Shown here: piece after piece, positions 9,832 through 19,493 of the stretch
Position numbering within the stretch: position 1 is the stretch's first letter
Layout: the number at the start of each line of letters is the position of its first letter
Source: Synechococcus sp. AG-673-F03
GTDB lineage: Bacteria > Cyanobacteriota > Cyanobacteriia > PCC-6307 > Cyanobiaceae
DNA length: 64,000 nt
NCBI GenBank assembly: GCA_003211205.1
Contig: QCTJ01000001.1
Coordinates: 102,648-166,647, forward strand
Direction of reading: 5' to 3'
Position numbers and translations under genes: made by a program
Notes under the pieces: model-generated
The model's input: only the letters and a program-made list of their open reading frames with translations
What the model was told of the DNA's origin: nothing
The model's database searches: none

Positions 9832-10302
9832 ATGGTTCTTCTTGCAGAGAAGCAAGCCGATTCCAAGGTTTCAAGTTCAACCAAGCGCAATCGCCGCCCC
9901 AAGAAGCGGCAACTGTTTTGCCCAGCCCACCCTGAGCAGCTGATCGAAGGCAACGGCAGGAAGTACTACCTCCACCTGCTGCAGCCCGAACAACTGCAGC
10001 AGCGTGGCATTTCAGCCAAACGCGCTCAGCTGGTCATCAACGCCTATCCAGTGCTGGTGCTCAGCAATGAGTGGCTGGAGGAGTTGTATTGCCCCAAATG
10101 CGGGAGCTTGCACTGGTGCCATGTGATCAAGCACGACCGAGTGAATCACACGGTGCGTTGGGCTTCCAGGGAGCTATGGGAGCAGGTGGCCCATGTGGAT
10201 CCTGTTGTGGCCAACCCCACAGCAAGCGAGTATTCCCGCAGAGAAGCCGGGAGGCACCGCCAGAAACGGGTGGATGTCAAGCGCTATTACGACTGCTGCT
10301 GA
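9832..10302 (+). CDS. Uncharacterised basic protein with a CxxC zinc-like motif
   Basis: 156 residues of unknown function. The N-terminus is Lys/Arg-rich (KRNRRPKKRQLFCPAHPEQL, about 19-38). The centre has two candidate metal ligand pairs, CPAH near residue 33 and CPKCG near residue 86. The protein ends in a tyrosine and two cysteines (YYDCC). The charge and motif suggest a small nucleic-acid-binding or zinc-binding protein, but no family is recognised. Codon use resembles the core genes, so it is probably a native gene rather than an import. It lies alone between the psb terminator and the convergent vapC. Confidence 0.6.
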   Translation: MVLLAEKQADSKVSSSTKRNRRPKKRQLFCPAHPEQLIEGNGRKYYLHLLQPEQLQQRGISAKRAQLVINAYPVLVLSNEWLEELYCPKCGSLHWCHVIKHDRVNHTVRWASRELWEQVAHVDPVVANPTASEYSRREAGRHRQKRVDVKRYYDCC

Positions 10303-10381
10303 ATACCAATGGTTCGATCAACTGAAATTGATCTTCCCCTCAGAGCAGCCCTCAAAGACCTGCTCTCGCCAAGAATGGTCT

Positions 10382-10771
10382 TCAGGCCAACCAAACCTGA
10401 TCCAGCTCAGTCATGGCCTCAAATTCCGGGTCCTTATGCAGCAACGTCGCTCGGCTGAGGATCGCCGTGGCAGCGATCCAGGCATCAGCAACGGAAAGTG
10501 GATGCGACGCCTTGATCCGAGAGGCCTCCAGCAACAAGGGTTCTGTCTGGTCAACCCATTGGATTGGCAGAGATTGCAACTGTTCATAGGCAAGACGCCC
10601 ACTCCTCTCTCCTTCGTCTTTCCAAACCCGGTCAAGCACCTCCATGCGCGTGATGAAACAGGCGAGACAGGGATCAGGTCCTTCCAACAACGTGGCGACG
10701 CGCTCTGCACCTGGCTCGTCATCTCGCAAGGTGATGATTGCTGAGGTGTCGAGGCAAAAAGCTGGCATCAC
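10382..10771 (-). CDS. VapC-type PIN-domain ribonuclease toxin
   Basis: 129 residues with the PIN fold pattern: D8 in CLDTSAII, E44 in TRMEVLDR, D96 in SVADAWIAATA and D114 in LHKDPEFEAM. These acidic residues coordinate Mg2+ in PIN RNases. It overlaps the upstream AbrB-like gene by 4 bp, the typical toxin-antitoxin layout. The function as a type II toxin is inferred from domain and context. Confidence 0.85.
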   Translation of the reverse strand: MMPAFCLDTSAIITLRDDEPGAERVATLLEGPDPCLACFITRMEVLDRVWKDEGERSGRLAYEQLQSLPIQWVDQTEPLLLEASRIKASHPLSVADAWIAATAILSRATLLHKDPEFEAMTELDQVWLA

Positions 10772-11001
10772 CGTTCAGCGTTTCGATCGAGCTCCCGATC
10801 CGCCAAGAGCCTCGCTGTAGAGCCACCTGCACGACCCTGTCCACGGAATGCCTGCACAGGAGAAGCCACTACAGGCACCACTCGAATCGAACCGTCCTCT
10901 TCAACCAGCCACTCCAAGCGTTGAGATGGGCCCAAGCCAAAGCGCTCTCGAATCGCAGCGGGAATAACGGTCTGGCCACGCGAGGTGATCGTGCTTCTCA
11001 A
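10768..11001 (-). CDS. AbrB/SpoVT-family antitoxin (VapB-like)
   Basis: 77 residues. The N-terminal 45 form a swapped-hairpin AbrB-type DNA-binding domain (STITSRGQTVIPAAIRERFGLGP, then a short strand pair). The C-terminal 30 are polar and would wrap the toxin. It precedes vapC with a 4-bp overlap and presumably binds its own promoter upstream of 11001. Confidence 0.85.
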   Translation of the reverse strand: MRSTITSRGQTVIPAAIRERFGLGPSQRLEWLVEEDGSIRVVPVVASPVQAFRGQGRAGGSTARLLADRELDRNAER

Positions 11002-11109
11002 GACCCAACCAGCGAATTACCAAAACAGATCCTATGTAATTCACTGAACAAACACCTCTCCATCAAGCCTGATTGCTGCAATAGGAAAACCCAACGCTGA
11101 AGAGAAGAG

Positions 11110-11877
11110 CTACCAGGCCCGATAAACCATTCTCCCAAGCAACTCACGCAAAGCCCAGGAACTGCCATCAAGGGCCGCAGCGGTCGGAAGCCACTGGGTG
11201 GGGTCACGCCAAAGAGGCCCTGCCCATTGGCCACGGGCCTGGAAATCCACCGGGAATGGCACCACCTGCAGACCCTGGCGTTCGAACAATCGTTGGGCTC
11301 GGCGCATATGAAATGCACTGGTCACCAGAAGAATGCGTGAGCTGGTGGCTGCACGATCAGAACCCATTAGGAGCTTGCGAATCGCAATGGCTTCCTCGGC
11401 TGTGTTCACGACAGGCTTCGTGCTCTGCATCGCCGCAGCAGGGATACCCAGCTGCTCAGCCTCCTCCAAATAACGCTGCCCTTCTGGTGGCTGGCCGGGG
11501 CGAAACGGACTAGCACCGCCCGTAAAAAGCAATCGCGGTGCTTTGCCTTCACGGAAGAGCTCAAGCCCTGCAAGGAACCGATCCGGGTCATGCCACTCGC
11601 TGACCTTCGCAGCGCCGGGAGCCGGATGCCGCCCGCCACTGAGCACGACGATCGCATCAGCCGACGCAGCCTTGGCTGCCGATTGGCGTTGCCAGGGTGC
11701 TTCCAACCAACGCCAGAGGATCTGGCTCACCAGCCCCAGCGACAACAGCCAAAGCAGCACCACAGCCGTGATCACTGGCCAGCGCCAGCGACCGATCAAG
11801 CCCACCACAAGAAGGATCAGACTGAGGCCAATGGGCAACAGAGCAAGGGGCAGGAATTTGCTCAGCCAGTAGGCCAT
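11110..11877 (-). CDS. YdcF/ElyC-like (DUF218) membrane protein
   Basis: 255 residues with two N-terminal membrane helices (about 8-28 and 33-52) and a DUF218 domain: ADAIVVLSGGRHP, LFTGGASPF, VNTAEEAI and LLVTSAFHMRRA. Members such as E. coli ElyC and SanA affect envelope or undecaprenyl-lipid metabolism, which would suit the polysaccharide genes next door. The biochemical activity of the family is unresolved. Confidence 0.8.
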   Translation of the reverse strand: MAYWLSKFLPLALLPIGLSLILLVVGLIGRWRWPVITAVVLLWLLSLGLVSQILWRWLEAPWQRQSAAKAASADAIVVLSGGRHPAPGAAKVSEWHDPDRFLAGLELFREGKAPRLLFTGGASPFRPGQPPEGQRYLEEAEQLGIPAAAMQSTKPVVNTAEEAIAIRKLLMGSDRAATSSRILLVTSAFHMRRAQRLFERQGLQVVPFPVDFQARGQWAGPLWRDPTQWLPTAAALDGSSWALRELLGRMVYRAW

Positions 11878-11911
11878 AAGAAACGTTCAGCCCAGTGGCG
11901 ATGACACTCAG

Positions 11912-12934
11912 TCAAACGCCGTAGAACTCCCGGTACCAACGTGCAAAGCGATCCACACCCTCCTCAATCGACGTGCTCGGACGGAAGCCAACCCAATTCT
12001 GCAGAGCCTGGGTATCTGCAGCGGTGGCCACCACATCCCCAGGCTGCATGGGCTGGAAATCCTTGATCGCTTCTCTGCCTAACGCCAGCTCCATCACCTC
12101 AATAAAGCGCAGCAGCTCCGTGGGCTGGCTGTTACCGATGTTGAACACCCGATGCGGAGCGGCGGCCGTTGCCGGATCGGGCTGAAGCGGATCGAACTCG
12201 GGATTAGCGGCAGCTGGCTTGTCGCAGCAGCGCAGTACGCCTTCCACGATGTCGTCGATGTAGGTGAAATCACGCTGCATCTTGCCGTGGTTGAACACCT
12301 TGATCGGATCACCCGCGAGGATGGCCTTCGCAAAAAGCATCGGTGCCATATCCGGCCGGCCCCAAGGGCCATACACGGTGAAAAAGCGCAAAGCGGTTGC
12401 TTGTAGGCCATACAAGTGGCTGTAGGTGTGAGCCATCAGCTCATTGGCTTTCTTGCTGGCGGCGTACAAGCTCACCGGGTGATTGACGGGCTGGCGCTCA
12501 TGGAACGGCAGGTTGCGGTTGCCGCCATACACGGAACTGCTTGAGGCATAGACAAGATTTCCCACACCTTGATGGCGACAACCTTCGAGGATGTGGCCAA
12601 AACCCACCAGATTGCTCTGGATGTAGGCAGCTGGATTTTCCAGGGAATAGCGAACGCCCGCCTGTGCTGCCAGGTTGACCACCAAGCGCGGCTGCTCTGC
12701 AGCGAACAAGGCCATCAGTGCTTCCCCATCCTCTAAAGACAGTTGCTCAAAACGCCAGGCCCCCGCAGGAGCAGCAGCCTTGATTCGATCGAGTCGCGCA
12801 CGCTTGAGAGCAGGGTCGTAGTAGCTATTGATGTTGTCGATACCAACAACCCGCTCGCCGCGTTTCAACAAACGCAGGCTGAGGGCTGCGCCGATGAATC
12901 CAGCTGCACCAGTAACTAAAACAGGACTTGTCAT
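11912..12934 (-). CDS. UDP-glucuronate 4-epimerase-like NAD-dependent epimerase
   Basis: 340-residue extended SDR with the NAD motif GAAGFIGAAL (residues 9-18), the active-site YAASK and a sugar-binding region typical of UDP-GlcA 4-epimerases (NINSYYDPALKRARL near residue 35; FTVYGPWGRPDM). It would interconvert UDP-GlcA and UDP-GalA. The UDP-glucose dehydrogenase that makes UDP-GlcA lies immediately upstream with a 4-bp overlap, so the two form one pathway unit. Confidence 0.88.
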   Translation of the reverse strand: MTSPVLVTGAAGFIGAALSLRLLKRGERVVGIDNINSYYDPALKRARLDRIKAAAPAGAWRFEQLSLEDGEALMALFAAEQPRLVVNLAAQAGVRYSLENPAAYIQSNLVGFGHILEGCRHQGVGNLVYASSSSVYGGNRNLPFHERQPVNHPVSLYAASKKANELMAHTYSHLYGLQATALRFFTVYGPWGRPDMAPMLFAKAILAGDPIKVFNHGKMQRDFTYIDDIVEGVLRCCDKPAAANPEFDPLQPDPATAAAPHRVFNIGNSQPTELLRFIEVMELALGREAIKDFQPMQPGDVVATAADTQALQNWVGFRPSTSIEEGVDRFARWYREFYGV

Positions 12935-14373
12935 GGCTGGCCTTCACCCACACGCCAGAGGTTCAAACCTGCAGCCTGAACTTCAGTCGGTGTAACCACC
13001 GATCGAGCATCAAACACCCAAGCGGGCTGACGCATCAATGGAGCCAACGCAGACCAATCGAGGGCTCGATATTGAGCCCACTCCGTGAGGATGAGCACGG
13101 CATCAGCCCCCTTCAGCGCCGAGGCCATGTCGCAACTGGGCCACCAGGTGCCTTCGCCGCTCAGTGCCGCACGCGTAGGTCCTGACTCGGCATCCGGTGC
13201 AGTACTCGCCGGCAAGTTCAGATCACGGGCGATTTGATCGGAATCCACTTTGGGATCATGGATAGCGAGCTGAGCGCCCTCTTCCAATAAATCCTTGGCA
13301 ATGCGGATCGACGGGGCTTCGCGGGTGTCGTTGGTGTCAGCCTTGAAGGCAAAACCAAGAATGGCCAGGCGTTTACCTGTGACGGTGCCGAACAATTTCT
13401 GCACCACCGTGCGCGCAATGCGGTGCTGCTGCCAACTGTTCAGCTGCACCACAGATTCCCAGTAGCTGGCCACCTCCGGAAGCCCGAAATGCCTGCAGAG
13501 ATAGACAAGGTTAAGGATGTCTTTCTGGAAGCAACTGCCCCCGAAGCCAGGGCCTGCCTGCAAAAATTTCGAACCAATGCGGCTGTCGGTGCCGATCGCC
13601 CGGGCCACCTCACGCACATCAGCGCCGGTGGCTTCACAGAGGGCCGCAACTGAATTAATCGAACTGATCCTCTGAGCCAGAAAAGCATTGGCGGTGAGCT
13701 TGGAGAGTTCGCTGCTCCAGAGATTGGTGCGCAGGATGCGCTCCTGCGGCACCCAATGGCCATACACCGATGCCAAGGCCTCAATGGCTTCAGGATGTTC
13801 ACCGCCGATCAGCACCCGATCCGGCGACTCAAGATCAGGGATCGCAGTGCCTTCGGCCAAAAACTCAGGATTGGACAGCACTGCGAAACTGCATTGAGCA
13901 CCCTCAGAGGATTGCTCCGCAGCAGAGAGAATGGCCTTCACGGCTTCCGCGGTGCGCACCGGCAGGGTGCTCTTCTCCACCACGATCGTGTGGCCCGTGG
14001 CCGATTGAGCCACCTGACGGGCACAGGCTTCCACCCAGCGCAGATCGCTGGCCTGACCTGCACCAAGACCCTTTGTTTTCGTGGGTGTGTTCACCGAGAT
14101 GAACACCATGTCTGCTGCGGCGATCGCCTCATCCACATCCGTTGAGAAATGCAGGTTGCGGCCTCGCGCACGCTCAACCACGGCATCCAGGCCTGGTTCA
14201 TACACCGGCAACTTGCTCAGATCGGTGTGATTCCAGGCATCAATCCGGGTCTGATTGATATCAACAACGGTGACCTGAACGTCTGGGCAGCGATCGGCAA
14301 TGACCGCCATGGTGGGCCCGCCCACGTAGCCGGCACCGATGCAGCAGATCGAACGAATGGAAGCAACAGGCAT
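12931..14373 (-). CDS. UDP-glucose 6-dehydrogenase, eukaryote-like long form
   Basis: 480 residues with GAGYVGGPTMAVIA at the NAD site, the catalytic cysteine in GPGFGGSCFQKDIL, and FAFKADTNDTREAPS. The GGPTMAVIA start, the wording VNTPTKTKGLGAGQASDL and the length match the animal/plant-type UGDH branch rather than the shorter TuaD/Ugd branch. It oxidises UDP-glucose to UDP-glucuronate using two NAD+. The substrate for the overlapping downstream epimerase gene is its product. Confidence 0.92.
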   Translation of the reverse strand: MPVASIRSICCIGAGYVGGPTMAVIADRCPDVQVTVVDINQTRIDAWNHTDLSKLPVYEPGLDAVVERARGRNLHFSTDVDEAIAAADMVFISVNTPTKTKGLGAGQASDLRWVEACARQVAQSATGHTIVVEKSTLPVRTAEAVKAILSAAEQSSEGAQCSFAVLSNPEFLAEGTAIPDLESPDRVLIGGEHPEAIEALASVYGHWVPQERILRTNLWSSELSKLTANAFLAQRISSINSVAALCEATGADVREVARAIGTDSRIGSKFLQAGPGFGGSCFQKDILNLVYLCRHFGLPEVASYWESVVQLNSWQQHRIARTVVQKLFGTVTGKRLAILGFAFKADTNDTREAPSIRIAKDLLEEGAQLAIHDPKVDSDQIARDLNLPASTAPDAESGPTRAALSGEGTWWPSCDMASALKGADAVLILTEWAQYRALDWSALAPLMRQPAWVFDARSVVTPTEVQAAGLNLWRVGEGQP

Positions 14374-14439
14374 TCACTGTTGGGGTCTAATCCCATTAAC
14401 CACGGAAGGTTATCGCTGATTTTCAGAGGGGAAACGGCC

Positions 14440-15735
14440 CTAAGTGGTGGTCTTCAGGACGGCCACCATGGCATCCAGATCATTCAGCGCCAAACCATGC
14501 TCCTCGCCTTCCGCCAGCAACGGCTTAAGACGGAACTGCCCAGATTCAGCTTCCTCATCACCGATCACCGCGGCCCAGGCCGAGCCACTGCGATCTGCGC
14601 GCTTGAACTGCTTGCCCAAGGCAGCACCGGAACCATCCAACTCAACGGACACACCAGCAGACCGCAACTGCCTGGCTAATGCCAAAGCCAGAGTTTCCGC
14701 TTGCTCGCCGCGGTTGACCAGATAGAGATCGGGAGCAGGCGTTGCCGTCAGCCTGGCCGCTGCCCCATCAGGATTTGCCTTTGCTGCTGCCTCCAGCACC
14801 AGCATCAGCCTCTCCATCCCGAGTGCCCACCCCACTGCAGCAGTCGGTGGCCCCCCAAGCTGTTGCACCAAGCCGTCGTAGCGACCCCCTCCGCAGACTG
14901 TGGCCTGAGCACCGAGTTGATCGCTGGTGATTTCAAATGCGGTGTGACCGTAATAATCAAGGCCACGCACAAGCCGAGGATTGAGCTCGAAAGGTATCTC
15001 CAGCTGATTCAGCAACAGCTGCACGGACTCGAAACGCTGAGCACTCTCCTGGCTGAGAGCCTGCAGCAAAGTGGGTGCATCTATGAGCAGAGCCTGGGTG
15101 GATGGATTCTTGCTGTCGAGAATGCGCAGGGGATTGGTGATGAGACGCTGCTGAGAATCAACATCGAGCTGATCGACTCGAGCTTCCAGCCAGTTCACTA
15201 GCTGCTGGCGGTAGCGCTGACGATCCTCGAGGGTGCCGAGGCTGTTGATCTGCAGTTCCAGACCCGACAAGCCCAGATCGCGTAACAAATCCCAGGCCAG
15301 AGCGATCACCTCCACATCACTGCGGGCAGTACTTACGCCAAGGCATTCAACGCCGATCTGATGGAACTGACGCTGACGACCGGCCTGGGGACGCTCGTAG
15401 CGAAACATCGGCCCGGCATACCAGAGCTTCTGAACCCCCTGACTGAGTAAGCCGTGTTGAATGGCCGAGCGAACGACCGAGGCTGTGCCCTCAGGGCGAA
15501 GGGTGCAAGAACGATCCCCGCGATCAGCAAAGGTGTACATCTCTTTTCCCACCACATCAGTGGCTTCACCGATCCCGCGGGCAAACAGCTCAGTAACTTC
15601 CAGCAGCGGCGTGCGGATCTCAGCCAAACCGGAACGGCGAAAATGGGCACGAGCAACTGCCTCCACGGCCTGCCAACGGCGGGTATGGTCCGGGAGCAAA
15701 TCGACCATGCCTCGAAGGCTCTGCAGCTGACTCAC
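14440..15735 (-). CDS. hisS: Histidyl-tRNA synthetase
   Basis: 431 residues, class II synthetase. Motif 2 ([13 protein letters not shown]), the histidine-specific signatures [14 protein letters not shown] and [13 protein letters not shown], and a C-terminal anticodon domain are visible. Core gene with normal length. It separates the UDP-GlcA genes from the GDP-fucose genes and is flanked on the 5' side by a gene graveyard (15.87-16.18 kb). Confidence 0.97.
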   Translation of the reverse strand: MSQLQSLRGMVDLLPDHTRRWQAVEAVARAHFRRSGLAEIRTPLLEVTELFARGIGEATDVVGKEMYTFADRGDRSCTLRPEGTASVVRSAIQHGLLSQGVQKLWYAGPMFRYERPQAGRQRQFHQIGVECLGVSTARSDVEVIALAWDLLRDLGLSGLELQINSLGTLEDRQRYRQQLVNWLEARVDQLDVDSQQRLITNPLRILDSKNPSTQALLIDAPTLLQALSQESAQRFESVQLLLNQLEIPFELNPRLVRGLDYYGHTAFEITSDQLGAQATVCGGGRYDGLVQQLGGPPTAAVGWALGMERLMLVLEAAAKANPDGAAARLTATPAPDLYLVNRGEQAETLALALARQLRSAGVSVELDGSGAALGKQFKRADRSGSAWAAVIGDEEAESGQFRLKPLLAEGEEHGLALNDLDAMVAVLKTTT

Positions 15736-15873
15736 ACTTTTCTTGCTTCAGTGAAACCAGTCTGCAGGCTCAAGTCTTGAGGGGCTTGATCATGCCTAAA
15801 TAGAATCACCAAAAAAAACCAATAACAGACGAAGTGATCACCCAAAAGCACCCCCATACCACTCTGGCAATAG

Positions 15874-15998
15874 AGCCGAGAACCTCTAAGGCACGCTCAA
15901 CAGCCTGTGCTGCAATCGAACTTTTGAAGGCATTGAGCTGGGACCAAAGCTCTTGAGGAGCAAGAGCTCTTTCATTCGCCTAATAGATCAAAGAATGG
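15874..15998 (-). pseudogene. Remnant of a PglF/WbpM-type dehydratase C-terminus
   Basis: Reading the minus strand from 15998 gives HSLIY, a TAG stop (15980-15982), then ANERALAPQELWSQL, NAFKSSIAAQAVERALEVL. This aligns with the C-terminus of the intact 637-residue dehydratase encoded at 22861-24774 (HPLVYRARERALQPDELW, then SIAAQDVEVALAVLKVL). The Arg codon has become a stop and nothing upstream of the HPLVY region remains. It is a dead 3' fragment of a paralogue, not of the intact copy, because residues differ throughout. Confidence 0.75.
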
Positions 15999-16002
15999 AG
16001 GC

Positions 16003-16180
16003 TCGCGTTGTCATACACAGAAACGTTGTTCTGGATCTTCTTGACGTTGTTTCCGATAAGCACGTCATTGCCCACAAAACCGTTCTGTCCAAATAAGCAA
16101 CCATCTCCAATCACATCCTGTGACTCATGCGGATCCGATGACAGATACAACTTCCGACGCCGATCGTTACGCTTTCACAT
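16003..16180 (-). pseudogene. Remnant of a WbpD-type hexapeptide acetyltransferase
   Basis: The minus strand encodes VIGDGCLFGQNGFVGNDV and [18 protein letters not shown], matching the intact acetyltransferase at 47181-47774 ([30 protein letters not shown]) with one extra Lys codon. Further upstream IGVGSCICHRIRMSH corresponds to [12 protein letters not shown] but in another frame, so there is a frameshift near 16125. The fragment stops abruptly at 16003 and abuts the PglF remnant without spacer, marking a deletion or recombination joint. Confidence 0.75.
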
Positions 16181-16277
16181 ACAAGAGCGGTTAGATGAAT
16201 GTTGGCGAGGGGTGAATTGTTATTGTATTGACGAGGGAGATTTATTTGTCTAAAGAACAAGAACAAATTCACTGCGA

Positions 16278-17279
16278 TTACTTCACTTGCTCCTGCTGGA
16301 AGAGCGCCACCGTGCTCGCAAGGCCTTTCGCAAGAGGAATACGAGCCTGCCAGCCTAATCCCGCGAGCCGGCTGACGTTTAACTGTTTCTTTGGTGTGCC
16401 ATCAGGCTTACTGGTATCCCACTCAATTGATCCTTTAAAACCCACCATTACTGCAGTCTGTTCCGCCAATTCCTTAATCGTTAAATCCACTCCAGTTCCA
16501 ACATTTAAAAAAGCAAGTGGTTTCCCTTGATCATCTATTGGTGCGTCATTCGAAAGAGCGCTCCATTTCTCCAGTGCAAACACGCAGGCGTCACCCAGAT
16601 CACCCACATGCAAAAACTCACGCCTAGGTGATCCACTTCCCCAACACACAACACTTTTTGCCTCAGCCTCCTTGGCTTCATAGAAGCGCCGGATCAGAGC
16701 TGGCAGCACATGACTATTCTCCAGATGATAGTTATCTCCCGGCCCATACAAATTCGTGGGCATCAAACTGATCGCATCAAAACCATACTGTTTTCTCAGC
16801 GATTCACACAGCTTGATCCCCGTGATCTTGGCGATCGCGTACCATTCATTGGTGGGCTCCAGTTTTCCCGTCAATAACTCCTCTTCTTTGATCGGTTGCT
16901 CAGCAAGCTTCGGGTAAATGCAACTACTACCCAGAAACAGCAATCGCCGAACACCAGCGTTCCAAGCACCTTCAACTACATTTGTTTGGATCTTGAGGTT
17001 CTCCAGCAAAAAATCAGCTGGACAGGTGTCATTCGCATAAATTCCGCCCACCTTGGCGGCTGCTAGCACCACCACATCAGGCTTCTGCTCCTCATACCAA
17101 CGCTTTACAGCCTCGCCATCCAAGAGGTTCAGCTCCTGCCGGGTTGGAGTTAAAAGTGCACCGCCTTTCGATTCATCGCCATAGCCCTTCTCTTTGAACG
17201 CTCTGCAAATGGCACTCCCCGCCATACCCCGAGCGCCGGCAACAAAAAACCGATCACTGCCTTTGATCAACCGCGTCAC
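16278..17279 (-). CDS. fcl: GDP-L-fucose synthase
   Basis: 333-residue SDR epimerase/reductase: NADP motif [18 protein letters not shown], and [11 protein letters not shown] (YxxxK). It converts GDP-4-keto-6-deoxy-mannose to GDP-L-fucose. It overlaps gmd by 4 bp, giving the complete two-step GDP-fucose route, probably one transcript. Slightly longer than E. coli WcaG (321). Confidence 0.95.
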   Translation of the reverse strand: MTRLIKGSDRFFVAGARGMAGSAICRAFKEKGYGDESKGGALLTPTRQELNLLDGEAVKRWYEEQKPDVVVLAAAKVGGIYANDTCPADFLLENLKIQTNVVEGAWNAGVRRLLFLGSSCIYPKLAEQPIKEEELLTGKLEPTNEWYAIAKITGIKLCESLRKQYGFDAISLMPTNLYGPGDNYHLENSHVLPALIRRFYEAKEAEAKSVVCWGSGSPRREFLHVGDLGDACVFALEKWSALSNDAPIDDQGKPLAFLNVGTGVDLTIKELAEQTAVMVGFKGSIEWDTSKPDGTPKKQLNVSRLAGLGWQARIPLAKGLASTVALFQQEQVK

Positions 17280-18439
17280 GCCTTGCCTCCAGCGGCCTTG
17301 ACAGCATCCGGGGTTGTGGGTGGATTCTCTAGCGAGCTCACCACATTGAACCCTTTCGATTTCAAATAAGCCTCTTTCTTAGCTTCTTCCTGATCAGTGG
17401 CAATCATCTCCGCCACCAATTCTTCTAATGTTGCTGTTGGCGTCCATCCCAGTTTCTCTTTGGCCTTGGTGGGATCACCCAACAAGGTCTGTACTTCCGC
17501 TGGCCGGAAATAACGCGGATCAATCCGCACCACTACTTCCCCGCTGCGGCGTTTACCAGTTTCCTTCAACCCTTCGCCTTCCCAATCGATCGCACCCCAG
17601 CCAAGCTCTAATGCCGTTAATTCAATAAATCGCCGAACACTTTCCTGCCGCCCTGTGGCGATCACAAAATCCTCCGGTGGACCCTCCTGCTGAAGCATCC
17701 GCCACTGCATCTCCACATAATCTCTGGCATGACCCCAATCCCGCAGTGAATCGAGATTACCCATATAAAGACAATCCTCTAAACCTGCATCAATGCGCGC
17801 CAAACCTCGCGTAATTTTGCGTGTGACAAACGTTTCCCCACGTCTCGGGCTCTCGTGGTTAAACAGAATCCCATTGCAGGCATACATTCCATAGGCCTCG
17901 CGGTAATTCACCGTGATCCAGTACGCATACAACTTGGCTACTCCGTAGGGGCTGCGCGGATAAAACGGCGTGCTCTCTTTCTGGGGCACTTCCTGCACCA
18001 GGCCATAGAGCTCGCTAGTGCTCGCTTGGTATATGCGCGTTTTGTTCGTAAGTCCGAGCATCCGCACCGCTTCCAAAATGCGCAGCGTGCCTAATGCATC
18101 ACTATTGGCGGTGTATTCCGGCGCCTCAAAACTGACCGCCACGTGGCTTTGGGCGCCCAGGTTATAGATCTCATCGGGCTGCACCAACTGAATGATCCGA
18201 ATCAGATTTGTGCTATCCGTTAAATCCCCATAATGGAGAATCAACCTTGGATCGCTCTCGTGAGGATCTTGATAAAGATGATCGATTCTGGTGGTGTTAA
18301 AGCTGCTGGCCCGGCGCTTGATGCCGTGCACTTCATATCCTTTTTCTAGCAGCAGCTCAGCTAAATAACTTCCATCTTGACCAGTGATTCCAGTAATTAA
18401 AGCGATTTTACGCGGGGAAGAGGAAGCTGATTTCATCAC
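17276..18439 (-). CDS. gmd: GDP-mannose 4,6-dehydratase
   Basis: 387 residues with [20 protein letters not shown] at the N-terminus, the Gmd-specific [16 protein letters not shown], catalytic [10 protein letters not shown] and [18 protein letters not shown]. It removes water from GDP-D-mannose to give the 4-keto-6-deoxy sugar used by the downstream Fcl. The C-terminal 30 residues (after about 355) are a non-conserved tail. Confidence 0.96.
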   Translation of the reverse strand: MMKSASSSPRKIALITGITGQDGSYLAELLLEKGYEVHGIKRRASSFNTTRIDHLYQDPHESDPRLILHYGDLTDSTNLIRIIQLVQPDEIYNLGAQSHVAVSFEAPEYTANSDALGTLRILEAVRMLGLTNKTRIYQASTSELYGLVQEVPQKESTPFYPRSPYGVAKLYAYWITVNYREAYGMYACNGILFNHESPRRGETFVTRKITRGLARIDAGLEDCLYMGNLDSLRDWGHARDYVEMQWRMLQQEGPPEDFVIATGRQESVRRFIELTALELGWGAIDWEGEGLKETGKRRSGEVVVRIDPRYFRPAEVQTLLGDPTKAKEKLGWTPTATLEELVAEMIATDQEEAKKEAYLKSKGFNVVSSLENPPTTPDAVKAAGGKA

Positions 18440-19493
18440 AATTTATAGATAAGCAAAAAGCACTACACTTCTCCAGTAAAACTGAAAAGGGTGGGAGCAC
18501 TGCTCATCTGCGCTATCTTTGACCAGATGGTTGATCATGCCATGAAGAGAGTCAATCAATCAAGCCTGCTTGGAGAACAGTTTGAGGAAATCCCGAGAAC
18601 CTGAGAAATTCATGCCGGCAGAGTATTGAAACTTTTTATCTGTACAACAGACCCTTTGGACAACAAAAACAAAAGAACTGACAGCCTCAATGACGCGGTG
18701 TTTATGCCTTTTATGCATCAACATTGGATCTGAATAGATGCGGCCTGTACCTTCTGGCTGGGTGCAACCATGCCCTGACTGCGACCGTCCAAATTGACCG
18801 CTCTGCCTAAAATCACTCTTCGCTGCTAATAACGGTTCCAGCAGCTTTACACCAGCACCTTGCGAACGCAGGATCAAACAACGGACCAAGCGCCGAGATC
18901 AGTAGCAACTTAGCCACGACGGCGCACGTCATCGCTGACTCCCTGGGAGAGGGTCCAAAAGGCTTCGGTCCGTCAAGTCAGCCAGTTACGACTGAAGCCA
19001 AAGCCACCCTCCAACTGCATGCAACAGGTGATGCAGCGCAGACCTGGGAAGACCCGCTTCGCCAAATCAAAATGACGGCGGTTGATATATGGATGCGTGG
19101 AGATCAACGGGTCCTGCCTCAAACGCCGAAACAAGTGAATCAAGTAAAAAAGCCCAGCGAGAAGGGTTCCTGGCTTGGTAAGGTCTTCCCCCTCCAGAAG
19201 ATGCCAATAAATCTGATGCATCCCGGGCCAATGGCGCTGAATCCAGTTGTGGAGAGCAACTTTTGCGCGGGTAAAAATTCTGGCATTTTTCAGCACATGC
19301 TCCACCCAAACCATCCGGCGGCGGCGTGATGAGAGGTGTCGCCACTGGACGTGACAATCAGACCCTCATCAGATCAGAGTTTCATGCCTGTTGGCTCTGG
19401 CTGATGACCCACAGCCAAAGACCAATCAGTGCTTCACACCCCATTGGCCCATAGCCGTCGCCAATAGATTCTGCTCATCTAGGGGCGTAATCC
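18440..19493. other. About 1 kb spacer between gmd and galE, no recognised gene
   Basis: Minus-strand open frames lie at 18560-18889 (109 codons) and 18973-19314 (113 codons). The latter (with HLFRRLRQDPLISTHPYINR and MQLEGGFGFSRN) reads more like protein than its antisense, and base composition is core-like. Neither is recognised, and neither has a clear ribosome-binding site. They may be small lineage-specific genes or decayed pieces of a longer gene, in line with the other remnants in this region. The galE promoter should lie near 19440-19490. Confidence 0.35.

Noticed and set aside
10316..10333. GATCAA/TTGATC inverted repeat between the CxxC protein and vapC
   Set aside because: Short stem with no T tract; could occur by chance.
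16008..16253. 81-codon plus-strand open frame
   Set aside because: Antisense of the acyltransferase remnant, which explains the sequence better.
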